Shown here: positions 8,321 through 16,751 of the stretch, piece after piece
Layout of the letters: every line of letters begins with the position of its first letter
Position numbering within the stretch: the first letter of the stretch is position 1
Origin: Flavobacterium sp. 83
Lineage (GTDB): Bacteria > Bacteroidota > Bacteroidia > Flavobacteriales > Flavobacteriaceae
DNA: 64,000 nucleotides
NCBI RefSeq assembly: GCF_000744835.1
Contig: NZ_JQMS01000001.1
Location: 3,658,001-3,722,000 of the forward strand
Direction of reading: 5' to 3'
Made by a program: the position numbers and the translations under genes
Notes under the pieces: generated by a model
Database searches by the model: none
Told to the model about the DNA's origin: nothing
Seen by the model: only the letters and a program-made list of their open reading frames with translations

Positions 8321-10615
8321 TTATAGTAATTCAAACCCACTTTCTAATCCTTTGTCTGAGCTTCCTCCTACCATGATTTTGAAAGTTCCCGGTTCAACCA
8401 AATAATTTCCGTCATTGTCATAAAAACCAAGTTCTTTATCGGTTAATGTCAACGTTACTGTTTTAGTTTCGCCTTTTTTCAAGTCAATTAATTCAAAGCC
8501 TTTCAGTTCTTTTACCGGTCTGGCCAAACTTGCTGCATCATCATGAAGGTACAATTGCACCACCTCTTTTCCATCGTAATTTCCAGAATTGGTAACATCT
8601 ACTGAAACCACAACCGACTCCCCTTTTGCGAAAGCGGGTTTATTAATTCTCACGTTTTTATAATCGAAAGTCGTATAGCTTAATCCAAAACCAAAAGGAA
8701 ATTGTGGTGTTTTCTCCACATCTGTATAATGCGACCAAAAAACATTTCCCTCCCCGTTAGTAGGGCGTCCTGTGCTGTAATTGTTGTAATAAATAGGGCA
8801 TTGACCTACATTTCTTGGGAACGACATAGGCAATTTCCCGCTTGGATTGTAATCTCCGTACAATACCTGAGCCACAGCATTTCCGGTTTGTGTACCCAGA
8901 TGCCAAGCTTCGACAATGGCAGGTATATGTGCTGCTGCCCAAGGCAAAGCCAATGGTCTTCCGTTGTTTAAAACCAAAACAATATTTGGATTTACTTTAT
9001 AAATTTCTTCCAATAATTCCTGTTGTACGCCAGGCAAATCAAGATTAGTTCTGCTGCGTCCTTCTCCTGATTGAAAACCATGTTCTCCCAACACCATCAC
9101 TACTACATCAGCGCTGGCAGCAACTTTTTTGGCAGCATCAAATCCGCTTTTATCTGTCGTATTGAAAACCAATTCATCTACAAAAGCTGTTTTCCCAACC
9201 GTCAAATCGGCTCCTTTTTCAAAAGTCAATTGATTCCCTTTATACTGTTGCATTCCTTCCAATACAGAAACGGCCGTATTATCATCTGAGGCAATTCTCC
9301 AACTTCCCAAAGGGCTGTTTTTATCATTTGCCAAAGCTCCTATTAAAGCAATTTTTTGTCCAGATTTTTGTAGCGGAAGCAAGTTTTTTTCGTTTTTCAA
9401 CAACACGATTGATTTTTTAGCCATGTCCAAAACACCTGCAATATTAGCTTTACTTCCAATGGTCGCTTTTTCACGCTTTTCGTCACAATATCTATACGGA
9501 TCATCAAATAATCCCAACTCAAATTTCACTCTTAGAATTCGGCGAACCGCATCATCAACCAAAGCTTCTTTTACCTTACCGGTTTTAACCAAATTAGCTA
9601 ATTCAACCACATACAAATACGATTCCATATCCATATCAGAACCCGCAATTACTGCTTTTTGAGTCGCCTCTGCACCATCTTTAGCAAATCCATGCGCTAT
9701 CATTTCACGAACCGAAGCCCAGTCTGAAACTACAAATCCATCAAAATTCCATTTCCCTTTCAGAATATCTCTTTGCAAAAAACTGTTTCCCGTTGCGGGA
9801 ATTCCATTCAGAATATTAAAGGAATTCATAAACGTTCGCACTCCCGCTTCTGTTGCGGCATGAAAAGGCGGTAAAACTTCATTATACAACCTCGAATTAC
9901 TGATATCTACCGTATTATAATCCCTTCCTGCTTCAGCAAAACCATAGGCTGCAAAATGTTTGGCGCAAGCCGCAATCGTATTTACTTTAGCCAAATCTGC
10001 TCTGGTATCACCTTGAAAACCTGTAACTCGGGCAATGGCCACTTTACTTCCTAAATAGGCATCTTCACCCGCGCCTTCCATCACACGACCCCAACGCGCT
10101 TCATGAGAAACATCCACATTTGGACCAAAAGTCCAATTAATTCCCACCGCTGAGGCTTCGTCTGAGGCCACCTGAGCTGATTTTTTTATCGCTTCCATAT
10201 CCCAACTTGCCGCTTCTGCCAGCGGAATTGGACTCAAGGTTTTATATCCGTGAATCACGTCAAATCCTATGATTAAAGGAATCCCCAAACGCGTTTCTTC
10301 CACCGCAATTTTCTGTACCGCTTTTACTTGCTTCACCCCACGAACAGATAGCATCGAACCTACCCAACCGTCACGCAAATGTTTGTATTTCAACTCGGCA
10401 TTTCCTTCTTTTGGCGCTGGTCCAGTCACTTCCCAAAAGCCGTTATACTGGTTCATCTGCCCCACTTTTTCTTCCAGCGTCATTTGTTTCATCAACAAAT
10501 CAATACGCTCCTCAATCGGTTTGGTCTTATCTAAATGTGGCTTTTTCTGTGCATTCATAGTTGAAATGGTAATCAGGGAAAAAATCCCCGCAGTAATTAA
10601 TTTTTTTGTGTTCAT
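8321..10615 (-). CDS. GH3 beta-glucosidase (BglX-like), periplasmic
   Basis: This 764-residue enzyme has a signal peptide ending NAQKK. It has the GH3 TIM barrel, the alpha/beta sandwich, and a C-terminal fibronectin III-like domain (roughly residues 660-750). The nucleophile is D298 in FVVSDWAS, and the segment SGEGRSR in the second domain probably holds the acid/base. BglX-type enzymes release terminal beta-linked glucose, and sometimes other sugars, from oligosaccharides. In this locus it would suit glucomannan breakdown by removing glucose between mannosyl residues. Substrate assignment beyond a beta-glycosidase is inference. Confidence 0.9.
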   Translation of the reverse strand: MNTKKLITAGIFSLITISTMNAQKKPHLDKTKPIEERIDLLMKQMTLEEKVGQMNQYNGFWEVTGPAPKEGNAELKYKHLRDGWVGSMLSVRGVKQVKAVQKIAVEETRLGIPLIIGFDVIHGYKTLSPIPLAEAASWDMEAIKKSAQVASDEASAVGINWTFGPNVDVSHEARWGRVMEGAGEDAYLGSKVAIARVTGFQGDTRADLAKVNTIAACAKHFAAYGFAEAGRDYNTVDISNSRLYNEVLPPFHAATEAGVRTFMNSFNILNGIPATGNSFLQRDILKGKWNFDGFVVSDWASVREMIAHGFAKDGAEATQKAVIAGSDMDMESYLYVVELANLVKTGKVKEALVDDAVRRILRVKFELGLFDDPYRYCDEKREKATIGSKANIAGVLDMAKKSIVLLKNEKNLLPLQKSGQKIALIGALANDKNSPLGSWRIASDDNTAVSVLEGMQQYKGNQLTFEKGADLTVGKTAFVDELVFNTTDKSGFDAAKKVAASADVVVMVLGEHGFQSGEGRSRTNLDLPGVQQELLEEIYKVNPNIVLVLNNGRPLALPWAAAHIPAIVEAWHLGTQTGNAVAQVLYGDYNPSGKLPMSFPRNVGQCPIYYNNYSTGRPTNGEGNVFWSHYTDVEKTPQFPFGFGLSYTTFDYKNVRINKPAFAKGESVVVSVDVTNSGNYDGKEVVQLYLHDDAASLARPVKELKGFELIDLKKGETKTVTLTLTDKELGFYDNDGNYLVEPGTFKIMVGGSSDKGLESGFELL

Positions 10616-10640
10616 AATTTGGTTTGGTTTTTTAATTTTT

Positions 10641-10740
10641 GGTCGTGACGCTTTCCCTGAAAAAAATCAGGAAAAGCGTCGGGCTATACAGCTTTATCTC
10701 TTCGCTACGCTACGAGGATACCGCCTTCTATCCCTCACGC
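10641..10740 (+). repeat. Hairpin repeat element, type II, copy 1
   Basis: Between the GH3 and esterase genes lies a structured element on the strand opposite to both. It begins with a 14-bp stem (10647-10660 with 10667-10680, one mismatch). It then has GGGCTATACAGC, a second stem around TATCTC/GAGGATA, and ends ATCCCTCACGC. The same order, stem then GGGTTATCC, recurs at 35131-35177. The second half resembles the type I elements elsewhere in the window. The rest of the 213-bp gap (10741-10828) shows nothing I can name. Confidence 0.6.
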
Positions 10741-10828
10741 GACATCACGAGAGCTTTTTGGACTTTTACATTAGCTTCTACTTAAATGTCCTTATATTCC
10801 TTATGTGGTTAACTTGTTTAAAATTTTA

Positions 10829-12208
10829 TCATTCACTCAAAAATGACGAAGCAGGTAAATTCGCTTTATTAAACAACTCTGATTGTGCTGTGTTCGTCCA
10901 TGCAAAACGAACTTTGACAGGATGTGCCACCTTATCCGATTTTAAAATCACTGTGTTTTTTTTAATCACGGCTTCCGCTTCATAAAACACATTATCAGTT
11001 CCGGCAATTTCAAATTGATTTGATTTTTTTGTTTTAAAATACAATCCGTCGGCATAATCGAAAGCAACAACAACTTTATTTTTATCGATTTTCATGCTTT
11101 TGTAGAGCGGTCCGTGTATCAAATCTGAGTTGGTTTTATACATATTCACCAAAGCCAAATTCGCCAATCTTGTACCCACTGATTTCTTGTCTTTTGGGTG
11201 AATATCATCTATACGAGAAATATCGCTGGTCATCGCCATTCCGGTATTGGGAACTTCTTGCAATACTTTGCGTTGCGCATTTCTAATTTCAGCACCTCCA
11301 AAATGATTTTCTCCATATTGATAAGGTGCTATCTGGACATAATAAAACGGAAACTCATACTTCCATAATTTTCTCCAAGAAGTGATTAAAGCCGAAAAGG
11401 TTTTGTCATAAACCGTTGAACCCACATTCGATTCGCCTTGATACCAAATCACACCTGCAATTTTAAATTCCACCAAAGGATAAATCATCGCATTAAAAGC
11501 GCGTCCTGGTTGGTTGGGTCCATAGGATTCTTCTTTTCGGGTTTTGGCACTTTCCAGTAAAACCGCATCTTTTTGAATGACTTCTTCTGGCATCCAAATC
11601 TCCGCTGGCGTTCCACCCCAATTCGAACCAATCAAACCAATAGGTACATTTTTCAACTGTTCCTGTAAACGTTTAGCAAAGAAATAACCAGTTGCACTAA
11701 AATATTTCATCGTCTCTGGCGTGCATTCCGTCCAGTTTCCCGATACATTGTTTTGTGGTGCAGTTGCCGTCAATTTGGGAACCATAAAAAATCGGATATT
11801 CGGATTCGTGGCATTTTTCACCACTTCATCCCCGTTTTCAATGCCCCAACTCGCTGACATTTCCATATTGGATTGTCCCGAGCAAATCCACACTTCGCCA
11901 ATCAAAATATTCTTCAATACAATTTCATTGTATCCTTTTATGGAAATTGTATACGGTCCGCCTTCTTTTGGAGTTGGTATATTCATTTCCCATTTAGCCT
12001 GATTGCTGGCTTTGATTTTATACTCTTGATGATTCCAACTTGGAGTTATAACGACCTCTTCCTGTGGATTCGCCCAACCCCAAATCTTAACTTCGGAATT
12101 GCGTTGTAAAACCATATTGTCCGAAAGCACATTTGGAAGCGTAACATTTGCGAAAGCGGAATGTGACAGTATTAGAGAAAGAACAAAAACAATTATATTA
12201 TTTTTCAT
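10829..12208 (-). CDS. Sialate O-acetylesterase-family (SASA) acetylesterase, periplasmic
   Basis: This 459-residue SGNH-type esterase has a signal peptide (about 20 residues, SAFA). The nucleophile motif GQSNM holds S113, and D334/H337 in DDIHPKD complete the catalytic set. The family name comes from sialate 9-O-acetylesterase, but members in plant-glycan loci remove acetyl groups from xylan or mannan. It overlaps the preceding acetylesterase gene by 11 bp, which suggests coupled translation and a joint role in deacetylating the polymer before cutting. A true sialate substrate is unlikely here because no sialidase is nearby. Confidence 0.85.
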   Translation of the reverse strand: MKNNIIVFVLSLILSHSAFANVTLPNVLSDNMVLQRNSEVKIWGWANPQEEVVITPSWNHQEYKIKASNQAKWEMNIPTPKEGGPYTISIKGYNEIVLKNILIGEVWICSGQSNMEMSASWGIENGDEVVKNATNPNIRFFMVPKLTATAPQNNVSGNWTECTPETMKYFSATGYFFAKRLQEQLKNVPIGLIGSNWGGTPAEIWMPEEVIQKDAVLLESAKTRKEESYGPNQPGRAFNAMIYPLVEFKIAGVIWYQGESNVGSTVYDKTFSALITSWRKLWKYEFPFYYVQIAPYQYGENHFGGAEIRNAQRKVLQEVPNTGMAMTSDISRIDDIHPKDKKSVGTRLANLALVNMYKTNSDLIHGPLYKSMKIDKNKVVVAFDYADGLYFKTKKSNQFEIAGTDNVFYEAEAVIKKNTVILKSDKVAHPVKVRFAWTNTAQSELFNKANLPASSFLSE

Positions 12209-13289
12209 CTAGTAATTTTTTAAAGAAAGGAGTTAATTGGTCGGCCATTATTTTGTCGTCAGCAATATCCGGATGCGAACCACAACCGTTTGGTTTCATC
12301 GATTGAAATTCGAATAAGGCAATGGTTTTGTGTTGGGTATCATTTTCAAAAGCATGAATCACTTTTTTCAAACAACGCACCAAAGTTACATTTCTGTCTC
12401 CCGAAACCATCGGACTGTTCAACAATACTATTCTGGTATTTGGCGCATGTTTATAAACTGTTTTGATAAAATTGATGTAGTTTGAAACATATTTTTCTTC
12501 GTTAAAAGGCAATCGTTCTTTTTTTCCGTCACCATCCGAAAGGTCATTCGTTCCCAAACAAATACTAACCAAATCCGGTTGAAAAGCAAAATCATACGGT
12601 TTTGAATTGTCTTTATTCAAATACAAATTTTCATAAACATCAGGAATAATGGCTTCGTCTTTATGCTCGTCATTCCAGTTGCGATACATCCCAAATCCAG
12701 AAACGGAACTCAACACATAATCCACATTCAGACTACGAGAAACGATAGGTCCATACGCCCAATACGCATTATGCTGATCGTACCATTCTCCAGTTCCACA
12801 AGGAATTGCTGCCGTATCATTACCAAAACCACATGTAATAGAATCGCCTATGAGTTCTATTTTCTTTTTGTATTCAGGAGTGATTTGGGTTAGTCTGGCT
12901 GTAGTTCCACCAAATAAAACCCCACCATTCGAAGCTTCTGTAGCTTTATAAATGGTGAGACGGTGTGTTTTTTTCTTTTTGGAAATTACAATGGGAAAGG
13001 ACTGCAACACTCCTTTTTCAATTCGAACTCTTCCAATATAAGTACCATCTAATTCTAATGCAACATAATTTTGGTGTTCTTCAAGACTTTGTAACGAAAT
13101 AGAACACAAATCCCCTTTAAAATTAAACGAAACAGACGATGCGGAACCTATCAAAATCACTTTATCATCGGTAAGATGCTCCACTCTTCCGGAATAGAGA
13201 AAGGAACTGTTTTGCTCCGCTACTTTTTGAGCAAAGGAAACAAAGGAAAGGAATAGCAATACCAGTAAAAGGGATTTCTTTTTAAACAT
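12198..13289 (-). CDS. CE2-like SGNH acetylesterase, exported
   Basis: This 363-residue protein has an N-terminal jelly-roll domain (about 25-140) and a C-terminal SGNH hydrolase domain. S150 lies in LIGDSIT, a GTND block follows, and H339 lies in CGSHPD. This two-domain layout is that of carbohydrate esterase family 2, which deacetylates xylan and glucomannan. I start at the MFKKK methionine at 13289 because it begins a standard signal peptide; a longer reading from 13325 adds 12 residues that do not fit. A second, truncated copy of the 5' end lies at 15253-15503. Confidence 0.85.
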   Translation of the reverse strand: MFKKKSLLLVLLFLSFVSFAQKVAEQNSSFLYSGRVEHLTDDKVILIGSASSVSFNFKGDLCSISLQSLEEHQNYVALELDGTYIGRVRIEKGVLQSFPIVISKKKKTHRLTIYKATEASNGGVLFGGTTARLTQITPEYKKKIELIGDSITCGFGNDTAAIPCGTGEWYDQHNAYWAYGPIVSRSLNVDYVLSSVSGFGMYRNWNDEHKDEAIIPDVYENLYLNKDNSKPYDFAFQPDLVSICLGTNDLSDGDGKKERLPFNEEKYVSNYINFIKTVYKHAPNTRIVLLNSPMVSGDRNVTLVRCLKKVIHAFENDTQHKTIALFEFQSMKPNGCGSHPDIADDKIMADQLTPFFKKLLDEK

Positions 13290-13399
13290 TATAATGCGTT
13301 GGTTAAGATAAAACATAGAAAGCAAACGTATGCTTTTAATTGCTATTAGAAAGATACTAAAATGTCAAATGGTAATAAAAAAACACCAAAAGGTATTTT
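13148..13399 (-). repeat. Direct repeat, left copy (esterase 5' end and upstream region)
   Basis: About 250 bp covering the first 47 codons of the CE2 gene and some 110 bp upstream recur at 15253-15503 in the same orientation with roughly 93 percent identity by eye. The two copies bracket the Fic gene and its motif arrays. The upstream part probably contains the esterase promoter, since it is conserved in both copies. Confidence 0.85.
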
Positions 13400-13468
13400 C
13401 TATTGCGAAAGATTGTAATGCAATTTTAGGCAATAAAAATAGCTTTCAATACATTTAACTTTACCATT

Positions 13469-14959
13469 TTACAATTCAAAAATAGTTTGATATTCTTTCT
13501 CCATCAATTCTATTTCAGCATCGGTTATTTTTTCAAAATCTTTTCTTCTCCTTTTTGGAAATACTCCTTTATTTTGATGCAAAAATTGGATCATCAAATG
13601 AATTTCTCTGTCGGGCATATCAACAATTTCCTGAATAGAAAGTCTCAATTCATCGTATCTCATAATAAATTCAAGCTCATTCGGAATGTCTGTCATCACG
13701 GTTTCTTGAATTGTTTTTCCTAAAAAAGAAGTTTGAACGGTCAAATCAGGAAATCGGTAATAGCTTTCTATTTCCTCTAAATTTAAAACCTGAATTATTC
13801 CTTTATCATCTTTATCATAATCAATTATATGCATTAATTCTCTGGAAAAATCTTCCAAGACAGCATCATATTCCTTGAGATTATTCAGTATATGTGCCGA
13901 AACCGGTATAATCAAACCATCGGGAACCACTTTATCCCGAACTAAGGTGTCGTGTATCAAAAATCGGTGCAAACGCCCATTTCCATCTTCAAAAGGGTGA
14001 ATAAAAACAAAACCAAACGACAACACACTGGCTCGAACTAATGTTGAAGTGGTTCCCGTTTTTAAGGCAACTTGTTTTAAACCATCCATCAAAGAAGGAA
14101 CCAGTTCCGGTGGCGGGCATATATAATGTAGCATTTCCGAATAATTGGGAAGTGATTGCCCCACATAATTCTGAAAATCACGATAGCTTTTTACGGCAAA
14201 TCTTGGATCTACAATTTCATTTTGCAAAAGCGTTAAGTTTTTCTCTTCAAACATTTCCTCTTCCCCAATTGTTCCCGCTTTCATTAATAAGGAGACAAAG
14301 CGTTCTATGCGTTTTGGAGAAGGTTTTTCATGCTCAATTTCATAAGATGATTTTGTTTCTTTTCCGTATAGATAATTGGTTGCTCGATTAAAAATGTCTA
14401 ACGGATACTCTTTCCGTAATTGCGTTATTTGAGCTGAAATATCAATATTTTGAAAAGTTTCTATTTCGATTGTTTTTCTAACAATTGGGCAAAACTCTGG
14501 AGTTCCCAGCAAGTTGTCGTTGATTTTCCATTTAGAATTCTTAACCGTTTTTCCGACGATATATTTTTTTCTATCTAACAAATCAACATAATTTCCAGAA
14601 ATAACAAAGTCCAAATCGAGTGATTTATCCATCAGAAACTCATACAGAAAACCAATTTTTTTAGAGTATATTCCTGACGGAGAATTACCTATAAAATCAA
14701 TAATTTCTTTTTCAGGAATTTTTTTAAAAACAGATTTTATTAAATGAAAATCAAGATAGTCGTATTTCATTCCAAAAACAAGATGTTCCAGCGGATTGTT
14801 TTCAACAGCAAACTTACTGGATCTAAATACTTGAAGAACGACACCTTTCGAAGTCATTTCTATTCCATCCTTTTTTCCAATAAAGGATTGATGCTTCAAA
14901 GAACATTTGTTCAATTTATAAAATTCTTTCAACCAAGAAAACCCTATTTTTTGTTCCAT
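13469..14959 (-). CDS. Fic-domain protein (putative AMPylase)
   Basis: This 496-residue protein carries the canonical Fic motif HPFEDGNGR at residues 321-329. The full catalytic His and phosphate-binding residues are present, so it should be active in transferring AMP or a related group to a target. The N-terminal 200 residues and C-terminal 100 residues are not domains I recognise; the C-terminal part may be a helical DNA-binding region. The start ATG is 16 nt from the first of five motifs in an array that extends away from the gene. It is read alone and sits between direct repeats, so it looks acquired. A toxin or regulatory role is inference. Confidence 0.85.
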   Translation of the reverse strand: MEQKIGFSWLKEFYKLNKCSLKHQSFIGKKDGIEMTSKGVVLQVFRSSKFAVENNPLEHLVFGMKYDYLDFHLIKSVFKKIPEKEIIDFIGNSPSGIYSKKIGFLYEFLMDKSLDLDFVISGNYVDLLDRKKYIVGKTVKNSKWKINDNLLGTPEFCPIVRKTIEIETFQNIDISAQITQLRKEYPLDIFNRATNYLYGKETKSSYEIEHEKPSPKRIERFVSLLMKAGTIGEEEMFEEKNLTLLQNEIVDPRFAVKSYRDFQNYVGQSLPNYSEMLHYICPPPELVPSLMDGLKQVALKTGTTSTLVRASVLSFGFVFIHPFEDGNGRLHRFLIHDTLVRDKVVPDGLIIPVSAHILNNLKEYDAVLEDFSRELMHIIDYDKDDKGIIQVLNLEEIESYYRFPDLTVQTSFLGKTIQETVMTDIPNELEFIMRYDELRLSIQEIVDMPDREIHLMIQFLHQNKGVFPKRRRKDFEKITDAEIELMEKEYQTIFEL

Positions 14960-14974
14960 ACAAATCTATATTTT

Positions 14975-15105
14975 TGGAAAAACAATTATTACTCTGGAAA
15001 AACAATTAAAATTTAATACAAATATGGAAAAACAATTATTTAATTGCAATCAATTTTTAATAAATTTCATGGAAAAATAGTTATTTCTCTGGAAAAACAA
15101 TTATT
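14975..15105 (-). promoter_or_regulatory. Array 1: five TGGAAAAAC motifs upstream of the Fic gene
   Basis: Five copies of TGGAAAAACAATTATT or close variants start at 14975, 14995, 15025, 15070 and 15090 (steps 20, 30, 45, 20). On the Fic coding strand they read AATTGTTTTTCCA. The first ends directly before the leader of the gene. Near-whole-turn spacing suggests a multi-site operator bound by one protein, perhaps the Fic protein itself or a partner. Confidence 0.6.
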
Positions 15106-15114
15106 TCGAATGCT

Positions 15115-15251
15115 TTTTACGGTAAAACAGATAATAGTTACGGTAAAATTGATAAATCGGAAGGTTTTTACGGTAAAAACTATATCTACATTAAAAAGTC
15201 ATTTTGTTTTAATAAATTTTTACGGTAAAACAAATATTCGGCACGGTAAAA
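15115..15251 (-). promoter_or_regulatory. Array 2: five TTACGGTAAAA motifs with the same spacing pattern
   Basis: Five copies of TTTTACGGTAAAA or variants have their GGTAAAA cores at 15121, 15142, 15172, 15224 and 15245 (steps 21, 30, 52, 21). The motif is an almost perfect 13-bp dyad. Spacing order and a shared TTTAATAAATTT-like segment before the fourth site mirror array 1, so the two arrays appear to be diverged copies with different core motifs. The array runs up to the breakpoint of the right-hand direct repeat at 15253. Confidence 0.6.
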
Positions 15252-15252
15252 A

Positions 15253-15394
15253 CTATCAAAATCACTTTATCATCGGCTAGATGCTCCACTCTTCCTGAAT
15301 AGAGAAAGGAACTGTTTTGCTCCGCTACTTTTTGTGAGAATGAAGCAAAGGAAAGGAATAGCAATACTAGTAAAAGGGATTTCTTTTTAAACAT
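15253..15394 (-). pseudogene. Truncated 5' fragment of CE2 acetylesterase gene
   Basis: From an ATG at 15394 this encodes a signal peptide and about 47 residues closely matching the intact esterase gene that starts at 13289 (MFKKKSLLLVLLFLSF in both). Similarity stops at codon ILI, where array 2 begins. The reading then runs through the repeats to a stop at about 15209. It has no catalytic domain and is a duplication remnant. The upstream part of the duplicated segment extends to 15503. Confidence 0.85.
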
Positions 15395-15503
15395 TATAGT
15401 GGGTTGGTTAAAATAAAACATAGAAAGCAAACCTATGCTTGTAATTGCTATTAGAAAGATACTAAAATGTCAAATGGTAATAAAAAATGCCAAACGGTAT
15501 TTT
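15395..15503 (-). repeat. Direct repeat, right copy, upstream part
   Basis: This continues the duplication of the esterase upstream region (matching 13290-13399) and ends near the sequence GGTATTTT. Between 15504 and 15835 I see the hairpin at 15536-15557 and otherwise only AT-rich sequence without a supportable gene. Confidence 0.8.
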
Positions 15504-15535
15504 AAAATGACAAAATAACCAATCAAAATTTTCTC

Positions 15536-15557
15536 CTTTTACGGAAAACCGTAAAAG
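15536..15557. promoter_or_regulatory. CTTTTACGG-AAAA-CCGTAAAAG dyad
   Basis: A perfect 9-bp inverted repeat with a 4-nt loop. Its half-site TTTTACGG is the same as in array 2 a few hundred bases away, and TTACGG-N4-CCGTAA recurs at 56658-56673. It could be an operator for a shared regulator or a small hairpin in a transcript. There is no T-run, so a terminator is less likely. Confidence 0.45.
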
Positions 15558-15835
15558 ATGTTTAAAAAAGAGACCTTGGTTAACAATGGAAGAATTAACA
15601 ACGATTTTAAAAATAAAATCCTCCTAAAAATAAGTACTATAGCTAATATATAAAAACACAGGTTTTGCAAAATTGCAGTTTTTCGGATTAATTTGAAGTT
15701 GGCGTTATATTTAAATTAATAGTAATTATCCGAAAAATAAATCTTATTTTAGTGCCAAATTTAAACAAAGAAATGAGGTAGTTGTCCACAAAATGAGTCA
15801 AAACCCTTAAAAATAAAAAACAGAAATTAAAATTT

Positions 15836-16663
15836 ATGAGAAAGTATTTTATTCATAATGGGCAAAGTGAAATTGGTCCATTTGACTTTGAACAACTTAA
15901 AACATTGCAACTTAAAAATGAAACCCCAATTTGGTTTGAGGGATTGCAAAATTGGACTACTGCAAATAATGTAGAAGAATTAAAATCAATCGTACATTCA
16001 ACCATTTTACCTCCAAAATTTAAAAATTTCTCTGAAGAAAAATCAAATCCAAATCCACCAATATTTTCAAAACCAGTTTATGAAAATAACCAAAATTTTG
16101 CGCCGAAAAAGAAAAAAACATTACGAAATGTGCTAATTGGAGTTGGAGTTTTAGCAGTTTTATTTTTTGGACTAGTAATTTACGCATCAACAAATTCAGA
16201 ACAAAATTACAATGATAACGGTGAATTCATTTCGTCCAATAATCTTGATGATCAAGATGCAGAAAGAGATAGAATAAATGCAGAATTGACAGAAAAAAAT
16301 AGAAGTTATAGAAATAACATTGAACAATATGTTAGTGCAAGTACTAATCAGTATACTTATAATGAATTAGGAGGTATTAGTAACTTGGATATAATTGTAA
16401 CAAACAACACAGAGTACTTACTAAACGAAGTAAATGTAAATATTGATTATATCAAAGATAATGGCGGAATTTACAAGACTGAAATAGTAACAATTTATAA
16501 TATTCCAGCAAAACAAGATAAATCTGCATCAGCTCCAGAAAGCAACAGAGGAACTTCCGTTAATGCGAAAGTTCAATCAATTTCATCTAAAAAGCTACAT
16601 ATGTGTTATGATAATTCATTTGCACCAAAAGCGGGAGAAATTGACCCTTATTTTTGTAAATAA
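15836..16663 (+). CDS. GYF_2 (DUF4339) domain membrane protein
   Basis: This 275-residue protein starts with a GYF_2/DUF4339 domain (residues 1-50: YFIHNGQSEIGPFDFEQL then PIWFEGLQNW). A proline-rich linker, one transmembrane helix (about 98-118, LIGVGVLAVLFFGLVIYA) and a C-terminal domain of about 150 residues follow. The last of these would be periplasmic if the GYF domain is cytosolic. GYF_2 domains are thought to bind peptides or act in membrane-associated assemblies, but no function is known for this one. It stands alone, with a hairpin after it. Confidence 0.75.
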   Translation: MRKYFIHNGQSEIGPFDFEQLKTLQLKNETPIWFEGLQNWTTANNVEELKSIVHSTILPPKFKNFSEEKSNPNPPIFSKPVYENNQNFAPKKKKTLRNVLIGVGVLAVLFFGLVIYASTNSEQNYNDNGEFISSNNLDDQDAERDRINAELTEKNRSYRNNIEQYVSASTNQYTYNELGGISNLDIIVTNNTEYLLNEVNVNIDYIKDNGGIYKTEIVTIYNIPAKQDKSASAPESNRGTSVNAKVQSISSKKLHMCYDNSFAPKAGEIDPYFCK

Positions 16664-16712
16664 AAATACATCTAGAACAAATTGATTAAAAGAATTCAAG
16701 TTTAAAATGAAT

Positions 16713-16735
16713 AAACCACCTTCATCAGGTGGTTT
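16713..16735. terminator. Hairpin terminator between convergent genes
   Basis: AAACCACCT (16713-16721) pairs with AGGTGGTTT (16727-16735) around a 5-nt loop. It lies between the ends of the GYF_2 gene and the carboxylase gene and could serve both strands. The flanking T-rich tract on the plus strand is interrupted. Confidence 0.75.
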
Positions 16736-16751
16736 CTCTATTTATAAACAA

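Noticed and set aside
10269..10985. 238-codon plus-strand open frame
   Set aside because: It overlaps the GH3 gene and the esterase end in antisense, has no recognisable motif and crosses a hairpin repeat.
14975..15251. Possible CRISPR array upstream of the Fic gene
   Set aside because: Repeats are only 10-16 bp, spacing is irregular (20-52 nt), and there are no spacer-like unique segments of equal length and no cas genes.
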